Shown here: one piece after another, positions 26,206 to 33,915 of the stretch
How positions within the stretch are numbered: the stretch's first letter is position 1
How the letters are laid out: every line of letters starts with the position of its first letter
DNA from: Acidobacteriota bacterium
GTDB taxonomy: Bacteria > Acidobacteriota > Terriglobia > Terriglobales > Acidobacteriaceae
Reading direction: 5' to 3'
Length of the DNA: 64,000 bases
NCBI GenBank assembly: GCA_021780315.1
Contig: JAJXYY010000042.1
Location: forward strand, 310,001 to 374,000
Translations under genes and position numbers: made by a program
The notes under the pieces: generated by a model
What the model was told of the DNA's origin: nothing
The model's database searches: none
What the model saw: the letters and a program-made list of their open reading frames with translations, nothing else

Positions 26206-27020
26206 GATACCGCAAGGGCTGCATTGCAATTTCCGACGAACACGATCTTCCCGTCTTGCTTCATATCCGGAACGCTCGCGCCATCACTCTCAACCAACTC
26301 TGTCGTCTGTTGTCGGGTGAAAAGAGCGGTGTGCATCGTCGCAGTGTGCAGTGGAGAGTAACGCGCCTCGAAGGCGCCGATCTCGTCTCGCGTATGACAT
26401 CGAGCCAGTTCTTTCGGCAACCGATCTACCGCATAACCAACCTCGGCCTCTCGTATCTGGAGATGCGGGGGCAAACATTGATCTCACTCCCATCTACCGG
26501 GCGCCACATTTTGAACGAAACCCAGGCGTTTCATGCACTGGAGCTGGTCGAGACGCGACTCGCATTGCGTGAGGGAGGATTGCTTCAGTCCTGGCAGACC
26601 GAACTGGAAGTGACATCCCGAAACCTCGTCTTCTATGGCGGAGCGTCCAAGGACTACGACGCGATAGCCACACTTCGGACGGAGAAAACGTCACGACGGA
26701 TAGCCCTCGAGTACGAACGGACGCTCAAGAGTTCGGCACGGTACCGCGAAATTCGAGAGGTCCTAAATGCGGACAAGATGGCCGATGCCATTCTTTATCT
26801 CACCTCGAGCCATGACGTCTCGCACGTTCTTGCAATCGAAATGCGCGGCGTAAAGAAGACCATTGGTGTCGCACTCAGCGAAGATTTTCGCCGGGACCTT
26901 CTCATCACTCCCGTCATGATGATCAGTCCGGCGCCCGCGGTGAACTCATTTGCGGAGTTCCTTGAGCACGCGACCGTCGTCTCAGACGCGGAATCGAGAA
27001 TGCTTTTGCCAACCCTTTGA
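26202..27020 (+). CDS. Replication-relaxation-like winged-helix protein
   Basis: This 272-residue protein has an N-terminal winged helix (RNARAITLNQLCRLL, then VQWRVTRLEGADLVSR and YRITNLGLSYLE) and a nuclease-fold-like C-terminal part in which RIALEYERTLKSSARYREI is typical of the replication-relaxation family. Such proteins are found on conjugative elements near coupling proteins and are thought to act at the origin or in mobilisation. It is the best candidate in the window for a DNA-processing protein. No classical three-histidine relaxase was seen. Confidence 0.6.
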   Translation: MRYRKGCIAISDEHDLPVLLHIRNARAITLNQLCRLLSGEKSGVHRRSVQWRVTRLEGADLVSRMTSSQFFRQPIYRITNLGLSYLEMRGQTLISLPSTGRHILNETQAFHALELVETRLALREGGLLQSWQTELEVTSRNLVFYGGASKDYDAIATLRTEKTSRRIALEYERTLKSSARYREIREVLNADKMADAILYLTSSHDVSHVLAIEMRGVKKTIGVALSEDFRRDLLITPVMMISPAPAVNSFAEFLEHATVVSDAESRMLLPTL

Positions 27021-27263
27021 CTGCCAGTTGGGTTCCGATAGCCAGCCGGTTGCAGGCCCACTGCCTCCCGTTAGAGCGCCTTTGTTGTGCGATTGCGCAG
27101 ATTTGCTGCTCGCAACTACACATCCTTTCAATCGTTTGCGAACTGACTATCCCTCTGTTGTTGGTTGATTTTCAGCTTGATGGTGAAAAGTGAATGGATT
27201 GGCGAAGGTGAGCCAGATCGATCACGAAGCCAGACAGAAATTACCCGACAACGGAGGAGCAAG

Positions 27264-28085
27264 ATGTGCCATTCACTTGAAGACGTTAAGCGCCTGGTTG
27301 CGCGCTTCGAAGGTTCCGTCGCGTTTGTTATCAACCATTCCGGGGGCAAAGACTCTACACGCATGCTCGGCTTCGTGCGTGAATTCTTTCCAGACGAGCC
27401 AACATTTGCGGTCATGGCCGATACAGGATTTGAACACCGGCATCCAATTTCCGCACAAGACTTCGCACGGAACCGATGCGCTGACTTCAACATTCCTCTC
27501 ACCATCGTGCGCAACTCTCGCCGTACCTATCCCGAAATGGTGGAACAGCGTGGCATGTTTCCGTCGGCGCAGTATCGTCAATGCACCTCCGATCTAAAGC
27601 GTGGCCCCATCGAGAAGTACATCCGAACGCTACCGTTTTAGCTGATCTTCAACTGCATGGGAATCCGCGCGGAAGAGTCTCCGCCCCGGTCTAAATTGCG
27701 GCCAGTGTCGCTAAATGCTTCACTCACGACGAGGACCCGCACGGTCTACAACTGGCTCCCGATCTTCGATCACATGCTCTCAGATGTGTTGGATTGGCAT
27801 TGGAAGAGGTGCGTTCCGCTCCATCCGGTCTATATTCCAGAGTTCCATCGAGACGGGACAACGGGTGGTTATCTGCGCCGTCTGTCCTGTCGGCTGTGCA
27901 TCTTCTCGTCCGATTCCGACCTGCTGGCGATCCGGAAGCATGACCCGGATGCCTTCCACGCTGTCTCGGAACTGGAACGGAAGATTGGCTTCACCATGCG
28001 TTCGTCTGGCAGCCTTGTGGAGATCACGGAAACAGCACAGAGTGTGGCCGCTGCACGAGATGCGCAGGTGTGTCTGCCTTTCTAA
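27264..28085 (+). pseudogene. PAPS reductase-family protein with in-frame TAG at codon 126
   Basis: The frame reads as one PAPS-reductase/PP-loop protein of 273 codons. SGGKDS (26-31) is the ATP-pyrophosphatase loop, VMADTGFEH follows, and after the stop MGIRAEES and a C-terminal CRLCIF continue the family pattern. A single TAG at 27639-27641 splits it; the frame is unchanged on both sides and no other disruption is seen. It may be a decaying gene, a sequencing error or read-through. ATG 27264 has GGAGGAG upstream. Known family members act in sulfur chemistry or DNA phosphorothioation. Confidence 0.75.
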
Positions 28086-28299
28086 GTTCATCTCTTTCCA
28101 ATCAACCTCTCTAGTCCCTCCACAACCTCCCTCCTAACCGCGGCCCTTCGGCAGCCCCGCCTCCCGGCTTTTTGGGAATTGAGCCTCCCCATTCAATACC
28201 CAGACTTTCGTTTCCCTCTCTCGCTCATAAGCTTCGCCACCACTGCCGCCGGTCTCGCATGAGGCTGTTGGCCCAACTTGTCTTCTGGAGGAACGTACG

Positions 28300-28749
28300 A
28301 TGCTGATGCTCTATCTGTTCAAGGTCGAGGTGTTCTACTTCGGCCTCAACTATTCCTATGCGACGGATTGCGTCGTCATAGCAGACACGCACGAGGATCG
28401 TAGCCGGCTTATCCGCTGCCAATTTGGCGATCGCAAAGGAAGTATTGTGAAACGTTTGGTGCTGCTTGGTGCGCGTGGTCTGACGCTCGGGGAAACCAGG
28501 TTGCTCGAGAACTTTGCAGTAACGAGGAATCGAGCGTGGCTGATGACGAGACTTTCATCCACGAAGAACAAGCTCGCTGTACGTCATCTCCCCCGCCTTT
28601 ACAACGAGTGCGACATGCTCGAACTCGAGTTGATGGATCGCAACCCTGCGGGCTTCGACTCCACTCCACTTCGGGAGGACCAGTACATGCACAGCGTTTG
28701 GTTTTCCAAAGTTGGCGAGGCCGTGGTGCCATTTCGGGTTGCGGCCTGA
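28300..28749 (+). CDS. Hypothetical protein
   Basis: A 149-residue soluble protein with no motif that I recognise. ATG 28300 has TGGAGG nine bases upstream. It opens a run of small hypothetical genes (28300-29697), each with its own good ribosome site, which is typical of accessory cargo. The 215-bp gap before it holds no visible gene. Confidence 0.55.
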   Translation: MLMLYLFKVEVFYFGLNYSYATDCVVIADTHEDRSRLIRCQFGDRKGSIVKRLVLLGARGLTLGETRLLENFAVTRNRAWLMTRLSSTKNKLAVRHLPRLYNECDMLELELMDRNPAGFDSTPLREDQYMHSVWFSKVGEAVVPFRVAA

Positions 28750-28800
28750 ACCAGTAGCACCAGCAGCATTCCTCAATCCCACCCATTACAAGGAGTCCCC

Positions 28801-29088
28801 ATGTTCACTGTTCCGTCCATGACGGAGGTCACGCCTCGTCGTGCCTCTACGTTTCCCACGTACCTTGCAACGCGCATTGCACTTGCGCTTGTACTCACTG
28901 GTTTCGATGCGCTGGTGTTTGTGAAGTCAGCTCTCACCGGGCTTCGCAACAGCCTTAGCATGCCCATTCTCCACTGGGCGCTGATTGCTGCGGTCGTTGG
29001 TATCGCACTCTCGCTCGCGAACGTGTGGTACAAGACGCTCCGCTACCGCCAACCCTCCTGCCCCAACTCTCGCAACCCATTCCTCTAA
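28801..29088 (+). CDS. Small two-helix membrane protein, paralogue of 4364-4645
   Basis: This 95-residue protein has two hydrophobic segments (about 24-45 and 58-79). The pattern TGFDALVFVKSA near the first helix and NVWYKTL after the second parallels TGVTFLDFFVATQ and DIWSKTL in the protein at 4364. ATG 28801 has AAGGAG upstream. The function is unknown; two separated copies suggest a family specific to this type of element. Confidence 0.6.
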   Translation: MFTVPSMTEVTPRRASTFPTYLATRIALALVLTGFDALVFVKSALTGLRNSLSMPILHWALIAAVVGIALSLANVWYKTLRYRQPSCPNSRNPFL

Positions 29089-29104
29089 TAAGGAGAGAAT
29101 CGCC

Positions 29105-29464
29105 ATGACCCGCAGCCTCGGAAAGATGACTGCCTATCCATTAATGGATTGGCGCGACCAAGCCAAGCAAACCGTTCAGGAAGATGTGGCGGCCTTCCTT
29201 GAACTCGGAGAAGCCATTGCCACACGGTGGATCCAGACACAGAAGGGCGTCATGCTCCTGCAGATGGTTCCCGGTGATGTCGCTTCAGGAGCCATCTACG
29301 TTCTCGACCGTCTTCGCCAGGTTTGGTACATGCTGTCGTTCGAAGCGTGTGATTCGGACTTCACCAAAGAAAAGTTTGATCGCGCCTACTGCGAATACAA
29401 ACTCTTTCACTTCGTCGACCAGCCCGGCCTTCTGCTGGGCAGTGTGCCTGTAGGTCGCGCCTAA
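29105..29464 (+). CDS. Hypothetical protein
   Basis: A 119-residue protein with mixed alpha/beta character (MLLQMVPGDVASGAIYVLDRLRQ) and no recognised domain. ATG 29105 follows AAGGAGAGAA; the longer upstream frame overlaps the membrane protein gene and has no ribosome site. It lies 16 bases after the preceding gene and is probably co-transcribed with it. Confidence 0.55.
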   Translation: MTRSLGKMTAYPLMDWRDQAKQTVQEDVAAFLELGEAIATRWIQTQKGVMLLQMVPGDVASGAIYVLDRLRQVWYMLSFEACDSDFTKEKFDRAYCEYKLFHFVDQPGLLLGSVPVGRA

Positions 29465-29529
29465 ACGTCCGCTCCAATCCGCGACAAACCAGCAGCATCA
29501 CCCCACTTCTTTCTTAAGGAGAAGCCGTC

Positions 29530-29697
29530 ATGCGCCTGTCCGCCAGCCGTATCCGCTCCATCAATCGTTGTCTTGCCTATAACGGCAGCATCATCTGCAG
29601 TGGCTCCGACTCGCCAGTTCGTCGTCCAGTCCAGATGCCGAAGCCGCCATCCCCAACCCTCAAGATCGTTGCGGTTCCTCCTCGTAAGGCTGCCTGA
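29530..29697 (+). CDS. Very small basic protein (55 residues)
   Basis: ATG 29530 is preceded by a strong AAGGAG box. The product is Arg-, Ser- and Pro-rich with two cysteines and no membrane helix. Spacing (65 bases after the previous gene) and the ribosome site match its neighbours, which is the main support. The function is unknown. Confidence 0.45.
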   Translation: MRLSASRIRSINRCLAYNGSIICSGSDSPVRRPVQMPKPPSPTLKIVAVPPRKAA

Positions 29698-29769
29698 ACC
29701 CGCCACCCTCAGCCGGAATCGGCGAGCAAGCGTGACTTTCGCGCTGGGTTCGCCGTTTCCTTTGGAAAT

Positions 29770-29798
29770 TTGACCGAGTTTCAGAGCCGGGATAAACC
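29770..29798 (+). promoter_or_regulatory. Shared TTTGACCGA promoter motif, copy 4
   Basis: TTGACC at 29770-29775 and TAAACC 17 bases later make the best -35/-10 pair of the four copies. It lies 31 bases before the GTG of the primase gene and heads the replication module. Confidence 0.55.
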
Positions 29799-29828
29799 TT
29801 CCCCAGCTTGGAGGGAAGGAGACACGCC

Positions 29829-30794
29829 GTGTACGCCAGATTCTCTGTCAGCCGGGACACCGCGAATGACTTCATCCGGCTCTTCGTCAACCGTCGCGCC
29901 TACAGCATGCAGGCTCACAAGCCGCTCCCGAATGGAAAGGTTCCGTACTTCCTGGCCAAAGACTGGAGCACAAAACAGCCGAAGCCGCTCGATGCTGACG
30001 TCGTGCGGATGCACCTCAACGGGGACGTGACCATTAACCTCTACGCCATCAATCCGGAAACCCAGCGCTGCAAGTGGGTCGCAATCGACGGAGATTTCGA
30101 TGGCGCGGTGGAAGCTCTCTTCAGGCTGCAGTGGGAGTTGAAGCAGGATGGTGTCGAGGCCGCCATTGAAGCTTCGCGCCGCGGAGGGCACCTCTGGATC
30201 TTCACGGAGACGCCGTTGCTTGCGTCCGAGTGCCGTATTTATATCTACAATCTCGCGCTCAAGCTAGGGGTGCCGATTGTTGGCGGTGGCCTGAAACAAG
30301 GCATCGAGGTTTTCCCCAAACAGGACCGGATCGAAGAAGGTGAGTTCGGCAACGCTATCCGTGCGCCACTTGGTGTCCACCGGAAGACCAACAGAAGGTA
30401 CTGGTTCTACGAGGCGCCGACGGAACCCCTTCCTCAACTCGCTTATCTCAATGGGTTGAAGAAGCTCACTGAGGCCGAACTTCATACCTTTATTCAAGGT
30501 ATGTCGCTGCCAGAAAACTACAAGCCTCCTGTACATGAACCGTATGTACCGCGTCCTCTTCGCGAAGGGCAGCAGGAGTTCCGCATCCTCGATTATGTGC
30601 GACCCAAGACGAAGGACCGCCGCAACTGGTGGGTGCCGTGCCCCTCCTGCCGCCAGGTCGGCAGGGATAGGTCTGGCGACAACCTCGCCATCCAGATCGC
30701 CAATCCCCGCTACTACAAGTGCTGGGCCGGATGCAGCGCAGACGACATCCGCGCGGCGCTGGGCCAACCTCTGCGCAAGAAGCTGATGGCATAA
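29829..30794 (+). CDS. Archaeo-eukaryotic primase (TOTE-type) with C-terminal zinc finger
   Basis: This 321-residue primase-like protein carries VAIDGDFD (Asp87 and Asp89, candidate metal ligands), RRGGHLWIF, VFPKQDRI (Gln165-Asp166) and GNAIRAPLGVH, the motif series of TOTE/AEP primases. A zinc-binding tail follows, CPSC (271-274) and CWAGC (298-302), similar to CHC2 fingers. GTG 29829 is chosen because GGAAGGAG lies eight bases upstream. It likely primes element replication or second-strand synthesis after transfer. Confidence 0.82.
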   Translation: MYARFSVSRDTANDFIRLFVNRRAYSMQAHKPLPNGKVPYFLAKDWSTKQPKPLDADVVRMHLNGDVTINLYAINPETQRCKWVAIDGDFDGAVEALFRLQWELKQDGVEAAIEASRRGGHLWIFTETPLLASECRIYIYNLALKLGVPIVGGGLKQGIEVFPKQDRIEEGEFGNAIRAPLGVHRKTNRRYWFYEAPTEPLPQLAYLNGLKKLTEAELHTFIQGMSLPENYKPPVHEPYVPRPLREGQQEFRILDYVRPKTKDRRNWWVPCPSCRQVGRDRSGDNLAIQIANPRYYKCWAGCSADDIRAALGQPLRKKLMA

Positions 30795-30803
30795 GGAGAA
30801 GCA

Positions 30804-31478
30804 ATGCAGGCAAACTCAAAACCTCAGAAGAGCGTCCCCGCCACTGCTGCTTATGCCCAGTACGGCATCCCCCTGGGCCGTGCCGCACTGCGAGCGCTGG
30901 AGAAACGTGGCATCTACTGCCAGACTTCGATCTCGGTCGAACATCAACATCTTGCTAAGAGGTATGTGCTGCGCGGAGTGGAGTCCGGTGGTGCCGTGTC
31001 AGACATGGGACGCTACTGTGCCTACCTCAACATGGATGGCACTCCCGTTCCCTGGTTGCAGCCGATCGATTCGATTTCGGGCAATGGCCGTCACGCCATC
31101 GTAGTCGCACCCGAGCTTGTCCGTGTCGAGATGTTCCGCGTTGGACGAACGTACGAACTGGCGATTACGCGGCATGTCTTAAAGGCAAACGACGGTCGCC
31201 CCAAACCGACGATGGAATCGACGCTCCTCTTTCGTGGGCGCGACGGATCACTTGCCGAAGACGTGATGGCAAAGCACCATCGTTCGCTTCGAGAACGGAT
31301 CGCGCCGTCGTTCTTTTCCGAATCGGGAGAGATTAGAGAAATACCGGGCAGCTTCGAAGAAGCGATCAAGAGCGTTACGTTGGCCCTGAGCACCGTTCCC
31401 TGTAAAGGGGCTTACATCGCCATCCCGCCTCGAATTTTGTCGATGAATCAATCCCACCCTGAAGAGGTCCGAGCATGA
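30804..31478 (+). CDS. Hypothetical protein next to the primase
   Basis: A 224-residue soluble protein with no recognised domain. It follows the primase by nine bases with AAGGAG upstream and overlaps the next gene by four bases. A helper role in replication is possible from position. Its middle (HAIVVAPELVRVEMFRVGRTYEL) looks beta-rich. Confidence 0.6.
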   Translation: MQANSKPQKSVPATAAYAQYGIPLGRAALRALEKRGIYCQTSISVEHQHLAKRYVLRGVESGGAVSDMGRYCAYLNMDGTPVPWLQPIDSISGNGRHAIVVAPELVRVEMFRVGRTYELAITRHVLKANDGRPKPTMESTLLFRGRDGSLAEDVMAKHHRSLRERIAPSFFSESGEIREIPGSFEEAIKSVTLALSTVPCKGAYIAIPPRILSMNQSHPEEVRA

Positions 31479-31690
31479 ACTCTGTACGCAAAATCGTTCT
31501 CTCATTGGCTGGAGTTGTATTAGTCTCCGCCTCGATCACCTGCACCTGGATGATTCTCCGAGCGGTCACAAATGAGGTACCCGCAATTGGCTGCGAGGAT
31601 CTGTTCTACAGGCTTCACCCTGAGTGGCACTGGAAACCGGCGAAGCAGTGGCCGCCGTGCTTTGGACTTTGTCCGTTAACTCTCCTCTGA
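31475..31690 (+). CDS. Small exported or membrane protein
   Basis: This 71-residue protein has one hydrophobic N-terminal helix (about 7-29) and a short tail with four cysteines in total and several Trp/Pro residues. It starts inside the stop of the previous gene (ATGA). It could be a small membrane-anchored protein. No family recognised. Confidence 0.5.
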   Translation: MNSVRKIVLSLAGVVLVSASITCTWMILRAVTNEVPAIGCEDLFYRLHPEWHWKPAKQWPPCFGLCPLTLL

Positions 31691-31742
31691 GATGGCTAAC
31701 TGGCCATAACCGAAAACTTGGCTTCAACAGGAGAGGAAAACC

Positions 31743-32045
31743 ATGTCCAGACACAGATTTCGCACGCATGACTCAGAGGCAAGCGCCGTGACGGTGACAC
31801 TGGGTTATGACCGTCCGCTCAACTATGTCTTCTGTACGGTCTTCAGAAAAGGCGAAGAAGACTCTCCACTCTACTCGAATCTTGACGATGAGCAGGCGGG
31901 CCTCGATCAGCAGGACGTGAACTACTTCCGTGGCCCTCTTGCTCGACTGGGCATTCAGGTTCCGGAGCAGATGTTCCTTGAAGTGGAATGGGACCAGCTC
32001 ACACGCACTGGCAACCGAGACGTCGATCATACTTCTTCGATGTAG
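31743..32045 (+). CDS. Hypothetical protein
   Basis: A 100-residue acidic protein, beta-rich in its first half (AVTVTLGYDRPLNYVFCTVF), with no known motif. ATG 31743 has AGGAGAGG upstream. It sits between the primase group and ssb and is probably part of the same transcript. The function is unknown. Confidence 0.55.
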   Translation: MSRHRFRTHDSEASAVTVTLGYDRPLNYVFCTVFRKGEEDSPLYSNLDDEQAGLDQQDVNYFRGPLARLGIQVPEQMFLEVEWDQLTRTGNRDVDHTSSM

Positions 32046-32213
32046 TTCAGCGTTGACAACGCAGCGACTCTCCTTGCGAGTTCCTTCGTCTCAGCGCGAG
32101 AGTCCCAGCCGTAGCTGGCAGCGTTCACGCTTCACCCAACACCTCTTCTATCCCAACCAATTACAGCGCGGCCCGATGAACCATCGTCTCAAAGGGCTTC
32201 GGAAGGAGTCGCT

Positions 32214-32654
32214 ATGGCACGTAGCGTCAACACGGTCGTATTACTAGGTAATGTCGGTGTCTCACCCAGTATCCGGACGACTCGAAGCGGTATCGTTGCG
32301 GAGTTGTCCCTGGCCACCAACGAGCGCCGCCCAGATGGGCATGGTGGCTGGCAGGAACATACAGAGTGGCACACGCTCGTTGGATTCGGTCGAATCGCCG
32401 AGATTATCTCCGAATACGTCCATGTCGGTACGCAGCTCTACGTCGAAGGCAAACTGCGGACAGAGTCCTGGGACGACCCGAATGCCGGCGTGAAGCGGTA
32501 TCGAACGAAGGTCGTTGTCCTGAACGTGGTGTTGCTCTCGCGTAACGAGCAACGCGGCTCCCGCCAAACATATCAGGAAGAGGACCGGGACTTTTCGTCT
32601 CCCTACGGCCACATTCCAGAGAGCGAGATCAGCGCCGAGGAAATCCCTTTCTAA
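32214..32654 (+). CDS. ssb: Single-stranded DNA-binding protein
   Basis: This 146-residue SSB has an OB fold covering about 1-110 (VNTVVLLGNVG, AELSLATNER, EWHTLVGFGRIAEI, LYVEGKLRTESW), a short linker, and the acidic tip ending EEIPF that recruits partner proteins. ATG 32214 follows GGAAGGAG. An element-borne SSB protects single strands during transfer and replication, and it fits the nearby primase and Rad52-like genes. Confidence 0.95.
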   Translation: MARSVNTVVLLGNVGVSPSIRTTRSGIVAELSLATNERRPDGHGGWQEHTEWHTLVGFGRIAEIISEYVHVGTQLYVEGKLRTESWDDPNAGVKRYRTKVVVLNVVLLSRNEQRGSRQTYQEEDRDFSSPYGHIPESEISAEEIPF

Positions 32655-32699
32655 GCGATTTCAATGAGTTGTCTGCAAGTGCATTCAGAAGGAGGCTAT

Positions 32700-33578
32700 A
32701 TGCCCACCCCAAGGAAGTTCTCTGCGGCGGAGCAACTGCGGCTCTATGCGCTTCTTGAAACACCGTTCTCTCCTTCGGAAATCAACTGGCGCGTCGTCTG
32801 CAAAGGGCAGCGTGGACGTCGCGGCAAGGTGCTCCCCTACGCCGATCCGCGCGTCTACACCGATCGGTTGAATCAACTCTTCACGCCTTCGGGATGGAGT
32901 CGCACCTACAACATGGCAGCGCTCCCGAATGTAGTTCGTGAAATCGACGGGCGAGAGTTCGTTACAGGCAAGGTTCTCATGAGCTGCGTTTTGACGATAC
33001 CGCGCCTCGGAACTCACACCGGAACCGGAGAGGAGTGGGCCGATTCTGAAATGGCTGTCACCTCTGCGGAAGCTCAGGCCTTCAAGAGGGCATCGAGTTG
33101 TTTCGGCCTTGGCCGATACCTTTATCGCATCCCAGAACGATGGGTGGATCTTGATCGGCGCGGAACTCCAAAGCGTCTCCCTGCATTGCCCCACTGGGCG
33201 CTGCCCCCCGACGTCCTCATGGAACATGGAGGAGAGCCGAAAGGTCCCATCGATCCGAAGCTTACCGGCAAGATCGAGGCCTTTCGAGCGGTACTCGGTT
33301 TGGGGGTTTATGGAGAGATACTGTCCCGCGCAGGCTTCTCCCATGATGCCCGCCTGATTCCGAACGCCAACCGTCAGAAAGATGCACTGCGCTGGATGGA
33401 AGCGGCCGCCCGCGGCTACGACCGCATCGCTCGTATCTGCTCAACCGGCGGAACACATCATCTCGACGCGCTTCTGGATCACCTGAAGCTCGGCTCAATT
33501 CAGGACCTTCCAAGCCTTGATGCCTTGCGTTTCATGGTCGATACCTTGGAAGGGGTCATGCCCCGGACAGCGGCGTAG
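32700..33578 (+). CDS. Rad52/Rad22-like DNA annealing protein
   Basis: This 292-residue protein has an N-terminal Rad52-type domain. INWRVVCKG, YADPRVYTDRLNQLF, GWSRTYN, EEWADSEMAVTSAEAQAFKRA and FGLGRYLYRIP follow the family order. Such proteins anneal single strands and support recombination on phages and plasmids. ATG 32700 has AAGGAGG upstream; the earlier in-frame ATG at 32664 lacks one. It lies 45 bases after ssb, a common pairing. Confidence 0.78.
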   Translation: MPTPRKFSAAEQLRLYALLETPFSPSEINWRVVCKGQRGRRGKVLPYADPRVYTDRLNQLFTPSGWSRTYNMAALPNVVREIDGREFVTGKVLMSCVLTIPRLGTHTGTGEEWADSEMAVTSAEAQAFKRASSCFGLGRYLYRIPERWVDLDRRGTPKRLPALPHWALPPDVLMEHGGEPKGPIDPKLTGKIEAFRAVLGLGVYGEILSRAGFSHDARLIPNANRQKDALRWMEAAARGYDRIARICSTGGTHHLDALLDHLKLGSIQDLPSLDALRFMVDTLEGVMPRTAA

Positions 33579-33605
33579 AACACGCCTTGCATCAATCCCA
33601 ACCAG

Positions 33606-33632
33606 GGGCGGCGAAAGCCGCCCTCTTCATTT
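33606..33632 (+). terminator. Hairpin after the Rad52-like gene
   Basis: GGGCGGC, GAAA loop, GCCGCCC, then TCTTCATTT. A compact GNRA-looped stem with a loose T-rich tail, likely an intrinsic terminator or RNA 3'-end stabiliser. Confidence 0.6.
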
Positions 33633-33641
33633 GGAGGAACC

Positions 33642-33899
33642 ATGCCCAAAGGAAGGAACGTCCGCATGCTTCGCAAAGAAGCCAACTTTGTCTCGATCCC
33701 AGTAGAGAGCGCAGTCTACTGCGAAAACTGCGAGACCATATCCAACTCAGGTTGCGATCGTTGTGGGGACTGTGGCAGCGAGGCAATACTGCGCCTCATG
33801 CACATGATCGACGGCCCTCCCAGCAATCCGGGTCCGGGGCCTGCTGTACCAGCAACGATCATCCCGATCCACGCATTCGAGCGGCTCTCGGCCGCCTGA
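33642..33899 (+). CDS. Small zinc-ribbon protein
   Basis: An 85-residue protein with CENC followed by CDRCGDC, enough cysteines for a zinc ribbon, then a Pro/Gly-rich tail. ATG 33642 follows TTGGAGG. It may be a small nucleic-acid or protein adaptor. No family recognised. Confidence 0.55.
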   Translation: MPKGRNVRMLRKEANFVSIPVESAVYCENCETISNSGCDRCGDCGSEAILRLMHMIDGPPSNPGPGPAVPATIIPIHAFERLSAA

Positions 33900-33915
33900 C
33901 ACAAGGAGGTCCGAC

